From Pyropia yezoensis (Eukaryota; Rhodophyta; Bangiophyceae; Bangiales; Bangiaceae): a DNA stretch of 64,000 nt. Below are positions 8,601 through 17,103 of the stretch, piece after piece. How positions within the stretch are numbered: position 1 is the stretch's first letter; the number at the start of each line of letters is the position of its first letter. The stretch is taken from contig CM020618.1 in NCBI GenBank assembly GCA_009829735.1, forward strand, positions 3,532,882 through 3,596,881. Reading direction: 5' to 3'. The notes under the pieces were generated by a model that saw only the letters and a program-made list of their open reading frames with translations, searched no databases and had not been told where the DNA came from. The translations under genes were made by a program, and so were the position numbers.

Positions 8601-9774
8601 CGGCCCGATATGGTTGCATGTGCACTGGCTTAGCTTCCGGCTTGAGTTGAATCCGGTGTAGAGTGGCGTCCATCTTGCCCAGCTCTCCCGACCACAGGTG
8701 CCGATATTCCTGGAGAAGCTTCTCCAGTGCCTCCTTTAAGTCGGGAGGGACATTTTCTTGCTTGACCTTCGGCATCCCGGGTGGTGCTTGTTCGGGTTTC
8801 GGAGTAGCGCTGCCAGCCTGCTCTTGCTTCGGAGGTACGTCTAAGGCCGTCAAGTTGGATGCCAGTTCTTGTTGCAGGTTCAGGAGGTCTTCCTTGCTCA
8901 TAGCACGGGCGGATCCCCGGTAAGGCTCTGCTGTACCAACTCGGGTGCCCTTGGCGAGGGTTATTGGCTTCCGGCTCACGTTGACGATTAGCACCGAGAA
9001 CGGGGTGTGCCTTTCTACCTTCTTGTGATGTCCGTGGGCCAAGTATAACCGGTGTTTCGCCAGAAATTCCTTACGTCCGTAGATCAGGCATTGACCTGCA
9101 ATCCGGGTCGTTACTTGAACCTTGGTCTCCGAGCGAGGAGGTAGGAGCACCGGTTTGAAGAGAGTCAAGGTAGAGGGTGGGATGCGTTCCCTCTTGCTCT
9201 TGGCTACACAAACCTTGGCGTCCAGATGTTCCAATACCGTTGACACAAACCCATGGTTGAACTGGACCTTCCCTTCTCCGGGTAGGATGCTCTTGTCATG
9301 CTGCTTCTGGAAGTCCCAGCCTAGGATGAGGGGGACTGATAGGGTCTTGACTACTAGAAAGGGAAAAAGCATTGGTTCATTGTTGACATAGATGGCGACA
9401 GGAAGACGGCCAAGCGGTCGTAGGGTTTGACCCGAAGCGTCGACGATATGGGTCCGGGTAGGCGCTCTCCAGGCATGTCGACGCCAGCCCGAAGGTAACA
9501 GGTTCCCAGTGATGACGCTTGGTCCGGCTCCCGTGTCAACCACCGGCGTAACAGCTTGGGGGAGGCTATCCCCCACACGCATACGAGCATTAATCTTGAG
9601 GTTTTCTTTACGCAGGACGAGCAATGTCCCCTTGAACACACAGGGTGTCCAGGCGGCTACCGGTTGAGCAGGTAACCGCCGTCCTTTCTCCCGGTACGCA
9701 AGGGGAGAACGGGTAGAAGTACCCTGCCGTTGGAGATTCGGGAAGACGCTTGGGGAGAGCGCCTGCCCTACTCG
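5680..9774 (-). CDS. pol: pol polyprotein of element B (PR-RT-RH-IN-chromodomain)
   Basis: Aspartic protease, reverse transcriptase, RNase H and integrase in the Ty3/gypsy order. Reading from 9639: protease DTGAG at about 35-39; RT with FRFCVDYRRLNE and catalytic YLDD near 490-493; RNase H with ETDACG, TEREC and RTDHASL; integrase with an HHCC zinc site (H..H..CVSCARN) and DDE residues in MDILGPLP, TDNGPQF and NGQVERF. The C-terminal chromodomain-like segment (VKFVDHAW...LRVRWFGF...DDTWEP) is followed by an acidic tail. There is no ATG near the start: the frame is open back to the end of gag in the -1 frame, so pol should be made as Gag-Pol by frameshifting at 9774-9780. No stop or frame break is seen. 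Confidence 0.95.
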   Translation of the reverse strand, partial: RVGQALSPSVFPNLQRQGTSTRSPLAYREKGRRLPAQPVAAWTPCVFKGTLLVLRKENLKINARMRVGDSLPQAVTPVVDTGAGPSVITGNLLPSGWRRHAWRAPTRTHIVDASGQTLRPLGRLPVAIYVNNEPMLFPFLVVKTLSVPLILGWDFQKQHDKSILPGEGKVQFNHGFVSTVLEHLDAKVCVAKSKRERIPPSTLTLFKPVLLPPRSETKVQVTTRIAGQCLIYGRKEFLAKHRLYLAHGHHKKVERHTPFSVLIVNVSRKPITLAKGTRVGTAEPYRGSARAMSKEDLLNLQQELASNLTALDVPPKQEQAGSATPKPEQAPPGMPKVKQENVPPDLKEALEKLLQEYRHLWSGELGKMDATLHRIQLKPEAKPVHMQPYRAGPHRRDEIEKLVNKMLKMDVIEPSDGEWAFPVVVVPKTGGHFRFCVDYRRLNEMTVKDVYPIPRMDDCLDFLGDATLFSTLDCNAGYWQIPLADEDKDKTTFTCHLGLFRCKRLPFGLTNAPATFQRAIDIILSGLRWRTCLVYLDDIIVFSKTPAEHLEHLREVLALLSKAGVTLKAEKCHLFETEVEYLGHVLSPGELRVNEKNIKALRHARQPKTQTELKSFLGMCNVYRRFVRDYALIARPLTKLTSKKLPAQLPVFDEKQTAAFEELKKRLTTTPVLALPKREGQFVLETDACGVQVGCSLLQQQPDGHFLPIGYYSRFLTPAENNYSTTERECLAVVWACFLLRPYLEGQEFLIRTDHASLRWLLCMDSSQGRVARWRLRLSEFKYKVCTRAGREHHCADTMSWLETPAADTGPIPEDIPCFILPNVGRGWHAPLYETPEAHQPVTIHRMLEAQLTDPQCLELRHQMDLNRNSRFSESTDGLLVRVSPFDGATQVYVPRGLRADILRLEHSSPQAGHPGINRMYASMRRHYYWETMASDVHKYLEACVSCARNRLSQRKKTSKLRLFPAAEPFASLSMDILGPLPETSSGNIYLLIICDRFSKFTRAIPLRTITALDVTSAFCEYWIAAYGPPDSVLTDNGPQFASLFFQGVCDLMGIKNLYTTTYHPQTNGQVERFNRTLVDMLRHYVEEHQEDWDELLAVLTLAYNSRVHRTTGVAPLDFVTPRRLTNFSLERIPDGLQPALKSGPKAKDEFLEQLKLLLPRVKESISKTQKRYKRGYDKGVREKNKELGGGDWVFVDNHSKTRGKLDSKTDGPYEILNTDGWTFLLDVDGSPYRVSSDHVTRAPPPSQRDLTRRKRAAVPWLSQEEGREFVYVKFVDHAWRDGRLYLRVRWFGFNPADDTWEPSNRLPIADVCAYTRRNGIEGTPVAIAGKILESDSEEDQEDGANQDPRDEPSSSATDAEQED

Positions 9775-11528
9775 TTTCCCGGGTCCGAGGAGTCCTTAGA
9801 GGTTTCGGTCTCCAGGTCGAAGTCCGTAGGAGCTTCCCTTGCCAGAGCCTCCGTGATGCTCTTTAAGGTTGCCACTCGGATTGCATGTACCTGTGCCTTG
9901 TCCATCTTGGAGGGTGCCCGCCGGTCAGCCCAGTTGACCGCCTTTGCAAACACCAGTCCTTGACGCTTGAGCTTCTCCTGGAGGTCCTTGGGAATGGTCG
10001 GGCACTGGTAGGACATGTGATCCTCCTTCTGGCACAGCCAACAAGACCGGAACCGCTGGTTCTTGACTTGCTTGGGGGCGACCAGGGATGGTTGCTCCTT
10101 AGAAACGAAGCCGCCCCACTTGTCCCCTGACCCCATGGGTGAGGCCTCGCCAACTGCGAGTACTGGTACAGGGCTATCACCTCCCTTATACTTGTCGGGT
10201 CCGGGTCGAACTCGCGACAACGGCTTGGGAGTTGATACCATGGGAGCTTGGAGGGCCCTGGCTTGCCGGTACTTGCCCTGGGTGTAGGCCATCAACTGCT
10301 GGAAGGTGTGCTCTTGATGTTCCTGGTTGTAGTTCTCCGCATCCACTTGAAGACATTCAGGAAGCCCTTCCGAGAAGATCATCTTGAGCCTGTCCTCAGG
10401 GTAAACGTTGCCACAAGCATCGCTCATCTTCCGGACACGACGGGCGAACGCCTCTGGAGTCTCTTGTCTTTCCATGGTTGCCCGGTTCAGCCTGCCGACT
10501 GCTTTACGCAGAGAGTCCGCGTCAGCGTAGGTGGACAGGAGCCAGTTGACCGCCTCCGGATAACTCGCGACGGTACGTCCGACAATGTGTCCGGCAGAGT
10601 CTGGTAGAGCCTGTGCAAACCGCTGTTCCGCTTCTCCGGTCATGAAGTTAACCAGGAGGTAGAGAGCCTTGCCCTCGGACACATCGTTGTCATTGCATGC
10701 CTTGACAAACCGGCGCAGGAAGGCAAAGATAAGCGCCGGTCTCTTCCCGGAAAACTTAGGATGTCCCTCGAAGCTCGGCTGCATTCGCCGGTTCAGGGAC
10801 GCCATCTTCTTGGCCATCTTCCGGGTGTAACCTTGGTCTTGGTTCTCCAGCCGGTAGTTACCCCAATACGTGACCTTGTTCAGGGTGGCATCTCCCACTT
10901 GGTGGGCAGGGAAGTCAAACTCGACTAGCCTGCGCCGGGTGGGACCGGGAGATGCATCCCAATCATATCCCTCCTCAGAGCTGGAGGAACTGGTCTCGCT
11001 GGTGCTAGAGCGACGGCGATGACGCCGACGCCTTCGGCTGCTCCGGTTACCGGTCTTGGAGCCCCCCGCCCCATAGGATGCAAGGGGAGGAAAAGCTTGG
11101 CCGGTCCCAGGAGTCGAGGTCTCAGGGAGACCCGTAGAACCAGTCACAACGGTGCCTCTGGCATCGCTAGTGCCCACAGGAAGAGGTGTATACACCCAGC
11201 TGCCATGTGTGGGTCCAGGAGTAAACACACCAGGGGCTATCCCTGGAGGTTGAGGAGTAGAACCGACAGGAGGGAGACGTCTGCTGCGAGCGGACTCAAA
11301 CGCCGTTGACCCCGGGGTGGCTCCCACAGGAGGAACAGCCGGAGGAACGGGAGCAGGTGGTGCTTGGCCGCCTGTGGACTCCAGTCCGCTACCGGATGTC
11401 ACACCCAGGTCTGCTTCACCCGTAGGGAGAACGCCGGGTTGGGCACCGTCCCCCGCGGTGACCAGGGATGCGTCAAGGGACGCGGGGTCTACCCCTTCGG
11501 GCACCGTCGTGCCAGGGAGGGTAGCCAT
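9768..11528 (-). CDS. gag: gag of element B (586 aa)
   Basis: Gag structural protein. The start chosen is the ATG beginning MATLPGTT; the open frame continues upstream but only with non-ATG codons. A Pro/Gly/Thr-rich N-terminus and an Arg-rich plus Ser-rich stretch (SSRRRRRHRRRSS) precede a capsid-like region (about residues 230-430, with FAFLRRFVKACNDNDVSEGKALYLL). A CCHC knuckle CWLCQKEDHMSYQC lies near residue 520. It ends DPGNE then TAG, with the slippery heptamer directly before the last codon. Intact. Confidence 0.92.
   Translation of the reverse strand: MATLPGTTVPEGVDPASLDASLVTAGDGAQPGVLPTGEADLGVTSGSGLESTGGQAPPAPVPPAVPPVGATPGSTAFESARSRRLPPVGSTPQPPGIAPGVFTPGPTHGSWVYTPLPVGTSDARGTVVTGSTGLPETSTPGTGQAFPPLASYGAGGSKTGNRSSRRRRRHRRRSSTSETSSSSSEEGYDWDASPGPTRRRLVEFDFPAHQVGDATLNKVTYWGNYRLENQDQGYTRKMAKKMASLNRRMQPSFEGHPKFSGKRPALIFAFLRRFVKACNDNDVSEGKALYLLVNFMTGEAEQRFAQALPDSAGHIVGRTVASYPEAVNWLLSTYADADSLRKAVGRLNRATMERQETPEAFARRVRKMSDACGNVYPEDRLKMIFSEGLPECLQVDAENYNQEHQEHTFQQLMAYTQGKYRQARALQAPMVSTPKPLSRVRPGPDKYKGGDSPVPVLAVGEASPMGSGDKWGGFVSKEQPSLVAPKQVKNQRFRSCWLCQKEDHMSYQCPTIPKDLQEKLKRQGLVFAKAVNWADRRAPSKMDKAQVHAIRVATLKSITEALAREAPTDFDLETETSKDSSDPGNE
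9774..9780 (-). promoter_or_regulatory. -1 ribosomal frameshift site GGGAAAC (B gag-pol)
   Basis: On the minus strand the gag frame reads CCG GGA AAC GAG TAG, giving a canonical X XXY YYZ heptamer one codon before the stop. A -1 slip gives GGG AAA CGA and an open path of about 47 codons into pol. The absence of any pol ATG makes the shift the simplest route. Confidence 0.82.
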
Positions 11529-11718
11529 GTTGGTCTCTTGACAGCCACAGTCCAGTTGCCTGCGTGTCCAAAGATCGCCAGACCACAAGAGAGGGGTTGG
11601 AGAGCCAGGAATGGGATTCCCGTGAACGGGTGCAAATAATTCCCAAACCACAGAAAAAGACAGAACAGGAACAACCCAACCGCTGCTCCCAAATGTCTCT
11701 TCTCAAACACTCCAATCA

Positions 11719-11736
11719 TCCCCTGCTGCTCCACCA
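11719..11736 (-). promoter_or_regulatory. Primer binding site of element B
   Basis: On the minus strand, four bases after the 5' LTR, TGGTGGAGCAGCAGGGGA, the same 18-mer as in families A and C. Confidence 0.85.
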
Positions 11737-11740
11737 AATA

Positions 11741-12311
11741 TGTGGTATAAAACTCGATCCTCTCAGACACGTGTCAATATCCCTCGGGGGAAAGGGACAG
11801 GTAACACAGAAAGGGGAACTACGAGAATGGTATGCCTGTTGCCTCACGTGCCTGCTCGCAGAGCAAACAGATACGCACGGTAGTGCACACGGGGAAGAGG
11901 AAAGCAAACGCGCAGTTGTCTTTTTCCTGAGGGCGCGGGCCAAGGGCGCCTCGCTGTCCCTCTTAACGTGCATCTGGGGGAGCCTCGGCACGTTGGCCAG
12001 GTAGCCCCCCCATAACCCCGAGTGGCCCCGACCCGAGTCTAACCTCGTCAGGTCGGGGGCCACTATCACTACTAATTCTATTCCCACTCACTAATCTCAC
12101 ACTCAAATTCTCTCAAATCAAGTCCCTCACAAGTATGCAAAAACCCATCAGCAATCCCTCTCTCACGTGTGGATAGCGTAGTCCACCGCATCCCAGTGCC
12201 GGGCACGGGCCACGGCCGCCAACCATCACCACACGGCGGGCGTGTTCTGGCACCTGGTGCCCTCTGGTTGTAGTCCCGGGTCGGCGCCAAGTCGGGGCCA
12301 GGGATGCTACA
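11741..12311 (-). repeat. 5' LTR of element B (571 bp)
   Basis: Partner of 2662-3232, same length and apparently same sequence. On the minus strand it begins TGTAGC, ends CCACA, and is followed by the primer binding site. Confidence 0.95.
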
Positions 12312-12316
12312 GGACG
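12312..12316 (+). repeat. Target-site duplication GGACG, right copy
   Basis: Second copy of the 5-bp duplication flanking element B. Family A gag resumes here with GGACGCCAAGTC. Confidence 0.95.
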
Positions 12317-12326
12317 CCAAGTCGGC

Positions 12327-12333
12327 GGGAAAC
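12327..12333 (+). promoter_or_regulatory. -1 ribosomal frameshift site GGGAAAC (A gag-pol)
   Basis: Gag frame GCG GGA AAC GAA TGA; the -1 frame GGG AAA CGA ATG enters pol. The gag stop overlaps an ATG in the pol frame (ATGA), so reinitiation is an alternative. It is now cut off from the rest of gag by element B. Confidence 0.75.
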
Positions 12334-12335
12334 GA

Positions 12336-15300
12336 ATGACCGTTGGGGCTGGTCGTCCGAAGCTCACAGCGGCAGCCTCGGCAAAGTGGGCCAAGAGGAT
12401 ATATCAACCGTGTCGGATACTGCGGCGACCTAAGGGGGTCCGCCCACCTCGGGTAGGACTCCCCAAGACCGTAAACCCACGTCGGGTCATCGCGGTGCTG
12501 ATGGGTGAGAACTTCCAGGTGGCTGGACGGGTGCAACTTGCCCGCGGTCGTGCCTGCTGTGCCCGTATCGTACTTGATACCGGGTCAGGAGCCTCCTTGA
12601 TACGCAAGTCGCTATTACCAAAGGAGGTGAAGCTCCAACGCTGGAGGTCCAAAGCTGACCATATGATTGACATCAATGGTGGGGTACTTCCCATCGTTGG
12701 CGCCGTGACCCTACCAACTAGGTTCGGGACCCATGGGGTCGACGTGACCTATAGTGTAGTTGAGAATATATCGGTACCCCTGCTTCTCGGTACCCCTTAT
12801 GTCGTAACACAAGTGCCTTTGATTTGTGGTCCTGAGTACTGGGTCAAGTCGATGAATGGGGAAACCATCCCCATCCTTGGTAAGGGAAAGTCTGTGGCTC
12901 CTGTGACAGTGTCACAGTCGAAGCCTGTTTGCTCTGTGAGGGAAGGGTTTACTGCTACCCTGCGTTTAGCCCGGATAGTCACGTTGCCCCCCACCTCGGT
13001 GGCGCACGTTGATGTTGTAACTGATTATACGGGGAACGGGTTGGTGCACCCTTACCCCCGTCTTGCTCGCAAGCACCAAGTGCATGTTGCCCTTGGCACG
13101 ATGGACTCCAAAGCCGGAGTCCCGTGGAGGATCCAGGTGATGAACCTGAGCTCGTCGCCCCAGTACTTCAAGTCGGGAGCCAAGTTCGGCTATATCGACC
13201 AACACGAGGGACCGGTAGTAGCGGTCACCCTCAACGCGGGCGCAAGTAGCGACCCGAAGTCCGGAAAGGAGAAGCATCACGCCAAGTCGGCCGCCTCTCC
13301 TCGGCCCCATGTGAACATGGAGGGCGTCCCCCCCAGGTTGAGGGTTCAAGTTGAACGCCTCTTGGACCAATATCACAAGTTGTGGGATGGTCAATTGGGA
13401 CTCATGAGAGCCACCCAACACCGGATCGAGTTGAAGCCCGGTGCACCCCCTATACGCCAACAACCGTATAGGGGAGGACCCTGTTCAAGGGCCCTCGTTA
13501 AGGAGCAAGTTGCTCGCATGGAGGCCCTCGATGTGATCGAGGCCAGCAACGACGAGTGGGCGAGTGCGGTGGTTATCGTCCCCAAAGTTGATGGGACCCC
13601 CCGGTTCTGTACTGACTACCGTAAGCTCAACGAGAGCACGGTGAAGGACAGTTATCCCCTACTTAGGATGGACGACTGTCTGGACTCTCTGGGGGAGGCG
13701 AACGTGTTCTCTACCCTGGACTGTAACGCGGGGTACTGGCAAATTCCCATTGCCCGGGAGGACAGGCATAGAACTACCTTTACCTGTCACTGTGGTACCT
13801 ACCAGTGCAAGCGTCTACCGTTTGGTCTGTGTAACGCGCCGGCAACTTTCCAGCGCGCTATGGACATGATTCTGGCCGGAGTACGGTGGCAGATCTGTCT
13901 CGTGTACCTAGACGATATCATTGTGTTCTCCCGAAGTCCGGAGGAACACATTGGCCATCTTGGCCAGGTGTTCAAGCTACTTGCTGACGCCGGTGTGTCA
14001 CTGAAGGCGAGTAAGTGCCACCTCTTCACTCAAGAGGTGGAGTACTTGGGACATGTTGTCCGTCCGGGGCGTCTCAGTGTCTACGAGAAAAACTTGAGGG
14101 CCATCCGTAAGGCTCAGTACCCCCGGACCCAGACCCAGATGAGGAGCTTCCTCGAGATGTGTAACGTGTACCGACGTTTCACCAAGGGCTTCGCCAAGGT
14201 GGCAAAGCCGTTGAATGAGCTAGTGAGCTCAACGCTAGCGAAGAACCTGCCTCCTCCAAGTCGGGTGGAGCAGGAGTCCTTTGAGACTCTTCGGGACCTT
14301 CTGCTGAAGCCCCTTATCTTGGCTATTCCCAGGTTGGGAGGCCACTACATACTGGATGTGGACGCTAGCTACGACCAACTTGGTTGTGTGTTGCTTCAGC
14401 AGCAGCCGGACAAGGAGTACTTGCCGGTAGGATACTTCAGCAAGGGGCTAAACTCGGCCGAGAAGAACTACGGAGTCACCGAGTTGGAAGGACTCGGAGT
14501 GGTGTGGGCGGTGACGTCACTTCGTCACTACCTAGAGAGTGAAAAGTTCTTCATCCGCTGTGACCACCGCGCGTTGCAGTTCATCTTCAAGTCGGACTGT
14601 ACGAACACTCGTCTCAACCGGTGGAGGGTGCGACTGGCACCCTTCAACTTTGATAGTGAGTACCGACCTGGCAGGCAACATGCCCTTGCCGACGGCCTCT
14701 CTCGGGTACCTACCGAGGGGCTGGACACTAACCCAGTCGATGAGGACATCCCCATCGTGGGGGTAGTCACGCGCTCGGGTCAGGCGTTGAACCCCGAGGC
14801 GCCAGGGAACAAGAAGTACTTGCCCCTGTCCCTGGACGAGGTGGTGAAGGCCCAGGCCGAGGATCCCTTCTGCAAGTCGCAGAGGGATACACTGGAGACA
14901 GTGGCGGAGACGCGGTTCTTTCTGGGAGACGATGGCCTCCTCCTGAGGAGGGGGGTATTCCACGGGACCGAACAACTTGTCGTCCCCGCATCCCTCAAGG
15001 ACAGTATCCTTGAGAGGGAGCACAACGCTCCCACGGGTGGACACCTGGGGTCTAGTAAACTGTACCAGACCCTGAGGACCAGGTACTACTGGCCGTCCAT
15101 GGTGGTGGACATCTACAGTTGGGTGGCTGCCTGCACAAGTTGTGCACAGAACCGTCTGATGGAACGGCGGCCTAGTACGGCTATGCTATTGTTCCCGGCC
15201 AAGGAGCCCTTCGCCGCGTTGGCGACGGACATCCTTGGGCCACTGCCAGTGACCGAGGAGGGCAACCAGTACCTCCTGGTCATCTGTGACCGCTTCACGA

Positions 15301-16319
15301 AACTTACGCGAGCGATCCCACTGGCAGAGATCACGGCCATGTCGGTCGTGTCAGCCTTCCTAGATCACTGGGTTGCCGCGTATGGCATTCCGGATAGTAC
15401 ACTATCGGACAATGAACCGCAATTTGCGTCTGTACTGTTTCAGGGAGTGCTGGATATGTTGGGGATTAAGGCAAACTACGCTACCCCCTACCACCCGCAA
15501 ACCAACGGGCAGGTGGAGCGCTTCAACAAAACTATTTTTAGGCAGCTGCGCCACTATGTGAGTGAGCATGTGAAGACGTGGGACCAATACATTTCTATTC
15601 TTACCACTGCCTACAATTCGCAGGTTCACTCATCTACCGGGGAAATACCCCTCGCTTTTGTGACTCCCCGTCGCGTGCGGTCTATTGCTGTGCGGCGGTC
15701 GCTCCCAACTAGGGAGGATGGCGGCAGTACGCCTACTCCTACTGAGAGTAAGGCGGAGTTCGCTGCTAGGCTTGAAAACCTCATCCCTAAAGTCAGGGCT
15801 GAGATGGACAAAGCACAAAAGCGCTACAAGCGTACCTTTGACAAAAAGGTGCGCAATGCTAAGCATATCCCCGAGCAGGGTGACTGGGTACTGGTACACG
15901 CACACACCCCAACTGGGGGTAAGTTGGTATTCCAGACGAAGGGGCCGTACCAGGTCCTTCGTACTGATGGGCGGCGCTTCACCATCGAAAGTGACGATGG
16001 GGTCCGCACAGTGAACGGACAGGACGTGGTCAAAGTTGCACCACCGCCTGCAGGCGACCCAGCTTGGGCGCGTGCTTTGGAAGCGTGGCGCCTCCCCTCA
16101 CTACCTGCGGCCAAACAGGGCCCGCAGGAGGACGTGTTCGATAAGTTCATCGACCACGGATGGGATGAAGTCACTGACCGCCTTATGTTGAGGGTGCGTT
16201 GGTTTGGCTACAAAGCCAAGGATGATACGTGGGAGTATGTGGAGGACCTTCCCGCTGAGAAGGTCCGGGCGTCCTCTGCCCGGAGTGAGATAGACCCTAG
16301 CAGCCCTCCCTCAACGTGA
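12336..16319 (+). CDS. pol: pol polyprotein of element A (1327 aa open frame)
   Basis: Protease DTGSG at residues 81-85; RT with FCTDYRKLNE and YLDD at 524-527; RNase H with DVDASYDQLG, TELEG and RCDHRAL; integrase with an HHCC zinc site (EREHNAPTGGH...CTSCAQN) and a DDE core at TDILGPLP, SDNEPQF and NGQVERF; chromodomain-like end (DKFIDHGW...LRVRWFGY...DDTWEYVEDLP). The frame is open throughout, but the second Asp motif reads SDNEPQF where copy F and family B have DNGPQF, and LEMCNVYRRF replaces LGMCNVYRRF, so activity may be reduced. It begins at the gag stop in the -1 frame. It is stranded from gag by element B, so this locus cannot make Gag-Pol normally. Confidence 0.92.
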   Translation: MTVGAGRPKLTAAASAKWAKRIYQPCRILRRPKGVRPPRVGLPKTVNPRRVIAVLMGENFQVAGRVQLARGRACCARIVLDTGSGASLIRKSLLPKEVKLQRWRSKADHMIDINGGVLPIVGAVTLPTRFGTHGVDVTYSVVENISVPLLLGTPYVVTQVPLICGPEYWVKSMNGETIPILGKGKSVAPVTVSQSKPVCSVREGFTATLRLARIVTLPPTSVAHVDVVTDYTGNGLVHPYPRLARKHQVHVALGTMDSKAGVPWRIQVMNLSSSPQYFKSGAKFGYIDQHEGPVVAVTLNAGASSDPKSGKEKHHAKSAASPRPHVNMEGVPPRLRVQVERLLDQYHKLWDGQLGLMRATQHRIELKPGAPPIRQQPYRGGPCSRALVKEQVARMEALDVIEASNDEWASAVVIVPKVDGTPRFCTDYRKLNESTVKDSYPLLRMDDCLDSLGEANVFSTLDCNAGYWQIPIAREDRHRTTFTCHCGTYQCKRLPFGLCNAPATFQRAMDMILAGVRWQICLVYLDDIIVFSRSPEEHIGHLGQVFKLLADAGVSLKASKCHLFTQEVEYLGHVVRPGRLSVYEKNLRAIRKAQYPRTQTQMRSFLEMCNVYRRFTKGFAKVAKPLNELVSSTLAKNLPPPSRVEQESFETLRDLLLKPLILAIPRLGGHYILDVDASYDQLGCVLLQQQPDKEYLPVGYFSKGLNSAEKNYGVTELEGLGVVWAVTSLRHYLESEKFFIRCDHRALQFIFKSDCTNTRLNRWRVRLAPFNFDSEYRPGRQHALADGLSRVPTEGLDTNPVDEDIPIVGVVTRSGQALNPEAPGNKKYLPLSLDEVVKAQAEDPFCKSQRDTLETVAETRFFLGDDGLLLRRGVFHGTEQLVVPASLKDSILEREHNAPTGGHLGSSKLYQTLRTRYYWPSMVVDIYSWVAACTSCAQNRLMERRPSTAMLLFPAKEPFAALATDILGPLPVTEEGNQYLLVICDRFTKLTRAIPLAEITAMSVVSAFLDHWVAAYGIPDSTLSDNEPQFASVLFQGVLDMLGIKANYATPYHPQTNGQVERFNKTIFRQLRHYVSEHVKTWDQYISILTTAYNSQVHSSTGEIPLAFVTPRRVRSIAVRRSLPTREDGGSTPTPTESKAEFAARLENLIPKVRAEMDKAQKRYKRTFDKKVRNAKHIPEQGDWVLVHAHTPTGGKLVFQTKGPYQVLRTDGRRFTIESDDGVRTVNGQDVVKVAPPPAGDPAWARALEAWRLPSLPAAKQGPQEDVFDKFIDHGWDEVTDRLMLRVRWFGYKAKDDTWEYVEDLPAEKVRASSARSEIDPSSPPST

Positions 16320-16408
16320 GGGAGGGCCGAGCAACAGTGCCAAGAGAGTGCTTCAAGTCGACGTGGTACTCAGAGTGGCTTTTAACTACAGCCCTAACCC
16401 TCACACTC

Positions 16409-16942
16409 TCACAACACATGCAGCTGCCAACTAGGCATGCATGCTAGACTCTCCAACCCACGGCCCTCGCCCTCACGTGGAGGCGAGCGGCGAGACCCAC
16501 GCCGATAACGGTCTCCACTTGTTGGAAGGGGCGGCGGCTCCAAGTCCGAACCGTCGCGCCCTTCACGGTCGCGCAAGTGGCGCCGACCGTGGCTACTCTT
16601 TTGCCTGGTTTTGCGCGCAAGTTTGCGACGCAGACGCCGGACCGACTCCGACTCTGACGGAGTCGAGGACTCCGAGACGGAGTAAGACAACTCGTCTTCC
16701 GACACGGAGGGAGAGCGCCGCGAGTGTCGGCGACGACGGCGAGGAGGCGAGTATGCCCGGCTCGCGCGACGTTTGCCACGCCCAAGTGGGGCTGGCTGGG
16801 GCATAATAGCCCCAATGCGAGCCAGCTCGGCCGTCATAAACTCCGCCACCGACTCGCAACTCGCGGTCGCCACTGCTGTACGAACGCGCTCCTCAAGTTG
16901 AGGAGTCTCGGAAGTTTGAAGGGTTGCGGTCGACGCAGCCAA
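16409..16942 (-). pseudogene. Antisense reading frame downstream of A pol (remnant)
   Basis: A 177-codon open frame convergent with pol, stopping 90 bp from the pol stop. It has no ATG at its upstream end; the first in-frame ATG gives MTAELARIGAIMPQ. The product is Arg/Ser-rich (SPPRRRRRHSRRSPSVSEDE) with a short helical start (LEERVRTAVATASCESVAEF). The DNA between pol and this frame, and most of the frame, recurs after pol in copy F, so it belongs to the family rather than to the site. It may be the remains of an antisense gene like those in B and C, or a trapped gag fragment. I see no sequence match to the B or C antisense proteins. Confidence 0.4.
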
Positions 16943-17092
16943 CCAGTAAAATGGTGCGCACCAACGTGGTGATCATCATCTCTGAGGTTAGAGGCGTGGG
17001 CGGTAACACCAACTTGGGGTATACCGTCGGGAGGGTGGCCCCCAGGTTGGTGGACACCGGGGTGGACGACTCAACGGCCACGCTAATCGGGA

Positions 17093-17102
17093 TGCTCCAC
17101 CA
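17093..17102 (-). promoter_or_regulatory. Truncated primer binding site next to a C-type LTR
   Basis: On the minus strand the LTR end GCTACA is followed by T and TGGTGGAGCA, the first 10 nt of the shared 18-nt primer site, after which similarity stops. A 3' LTR should not be followed by this, so the LTR at 17104 carries the junction of a 5' LTR. Confidence 0.6.
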
Positions 17103-17103
17103 A

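Larger units (their letters stand above)
2662..12311 (-). mobile_element. Family B Ty3/gypsy chromovirus, complete and apparently young
   Basis: A 9650-bp element on the minus strand: 5' LTR 12311-11741, primer binding site, gag, -1 frameshift site, pol with chromodomain, a convergent antisense ORF on the plus strand, polypurine tract and 3' LTR 3232-2662. The two 571-bp LTRs show no difference by eye, both flanks carry GGACG, and gag and pol are open. It is therefore probably a recent and potentially autonomous insertion. It lies in the same target position that is empty in copy F. Confidence 0.95.
150..17103 (+). mobile_element. Family A Ty3/gypsy element (copy A), interrupted by element B
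   Basis: Order: 5' LTR (150-618), primer binding site (621), gag (738-2661, resuming at 12317), pol (12336-16319), then an antisense reading frame (16409-16942). Element B (2662-12311) sits inside the last codons of gag. No family A 3' LTR is found before the family C LTR at 17104, so the right boundary is uncertain and the 3' end has been lost or displaced. A second copy of the family (F) lies at 35842-42676 and supports the internal layout, including the region past pol. Confidence 0.8.

Noticed and set aside
9735..9770. Pol of B starting independently at a non-ATG codon
   Set aside because: The -1 frame is open back to the slippery site, so a frameshift needs no special start.
17093..17103. 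Primer-site stub as leftover tRNA-copied bases from a normal C1 integration
   Set aside because: Possible in principle, but it would not explain the C3-like U5 half of the same LTR, and no target duplication is found on that assumption either.
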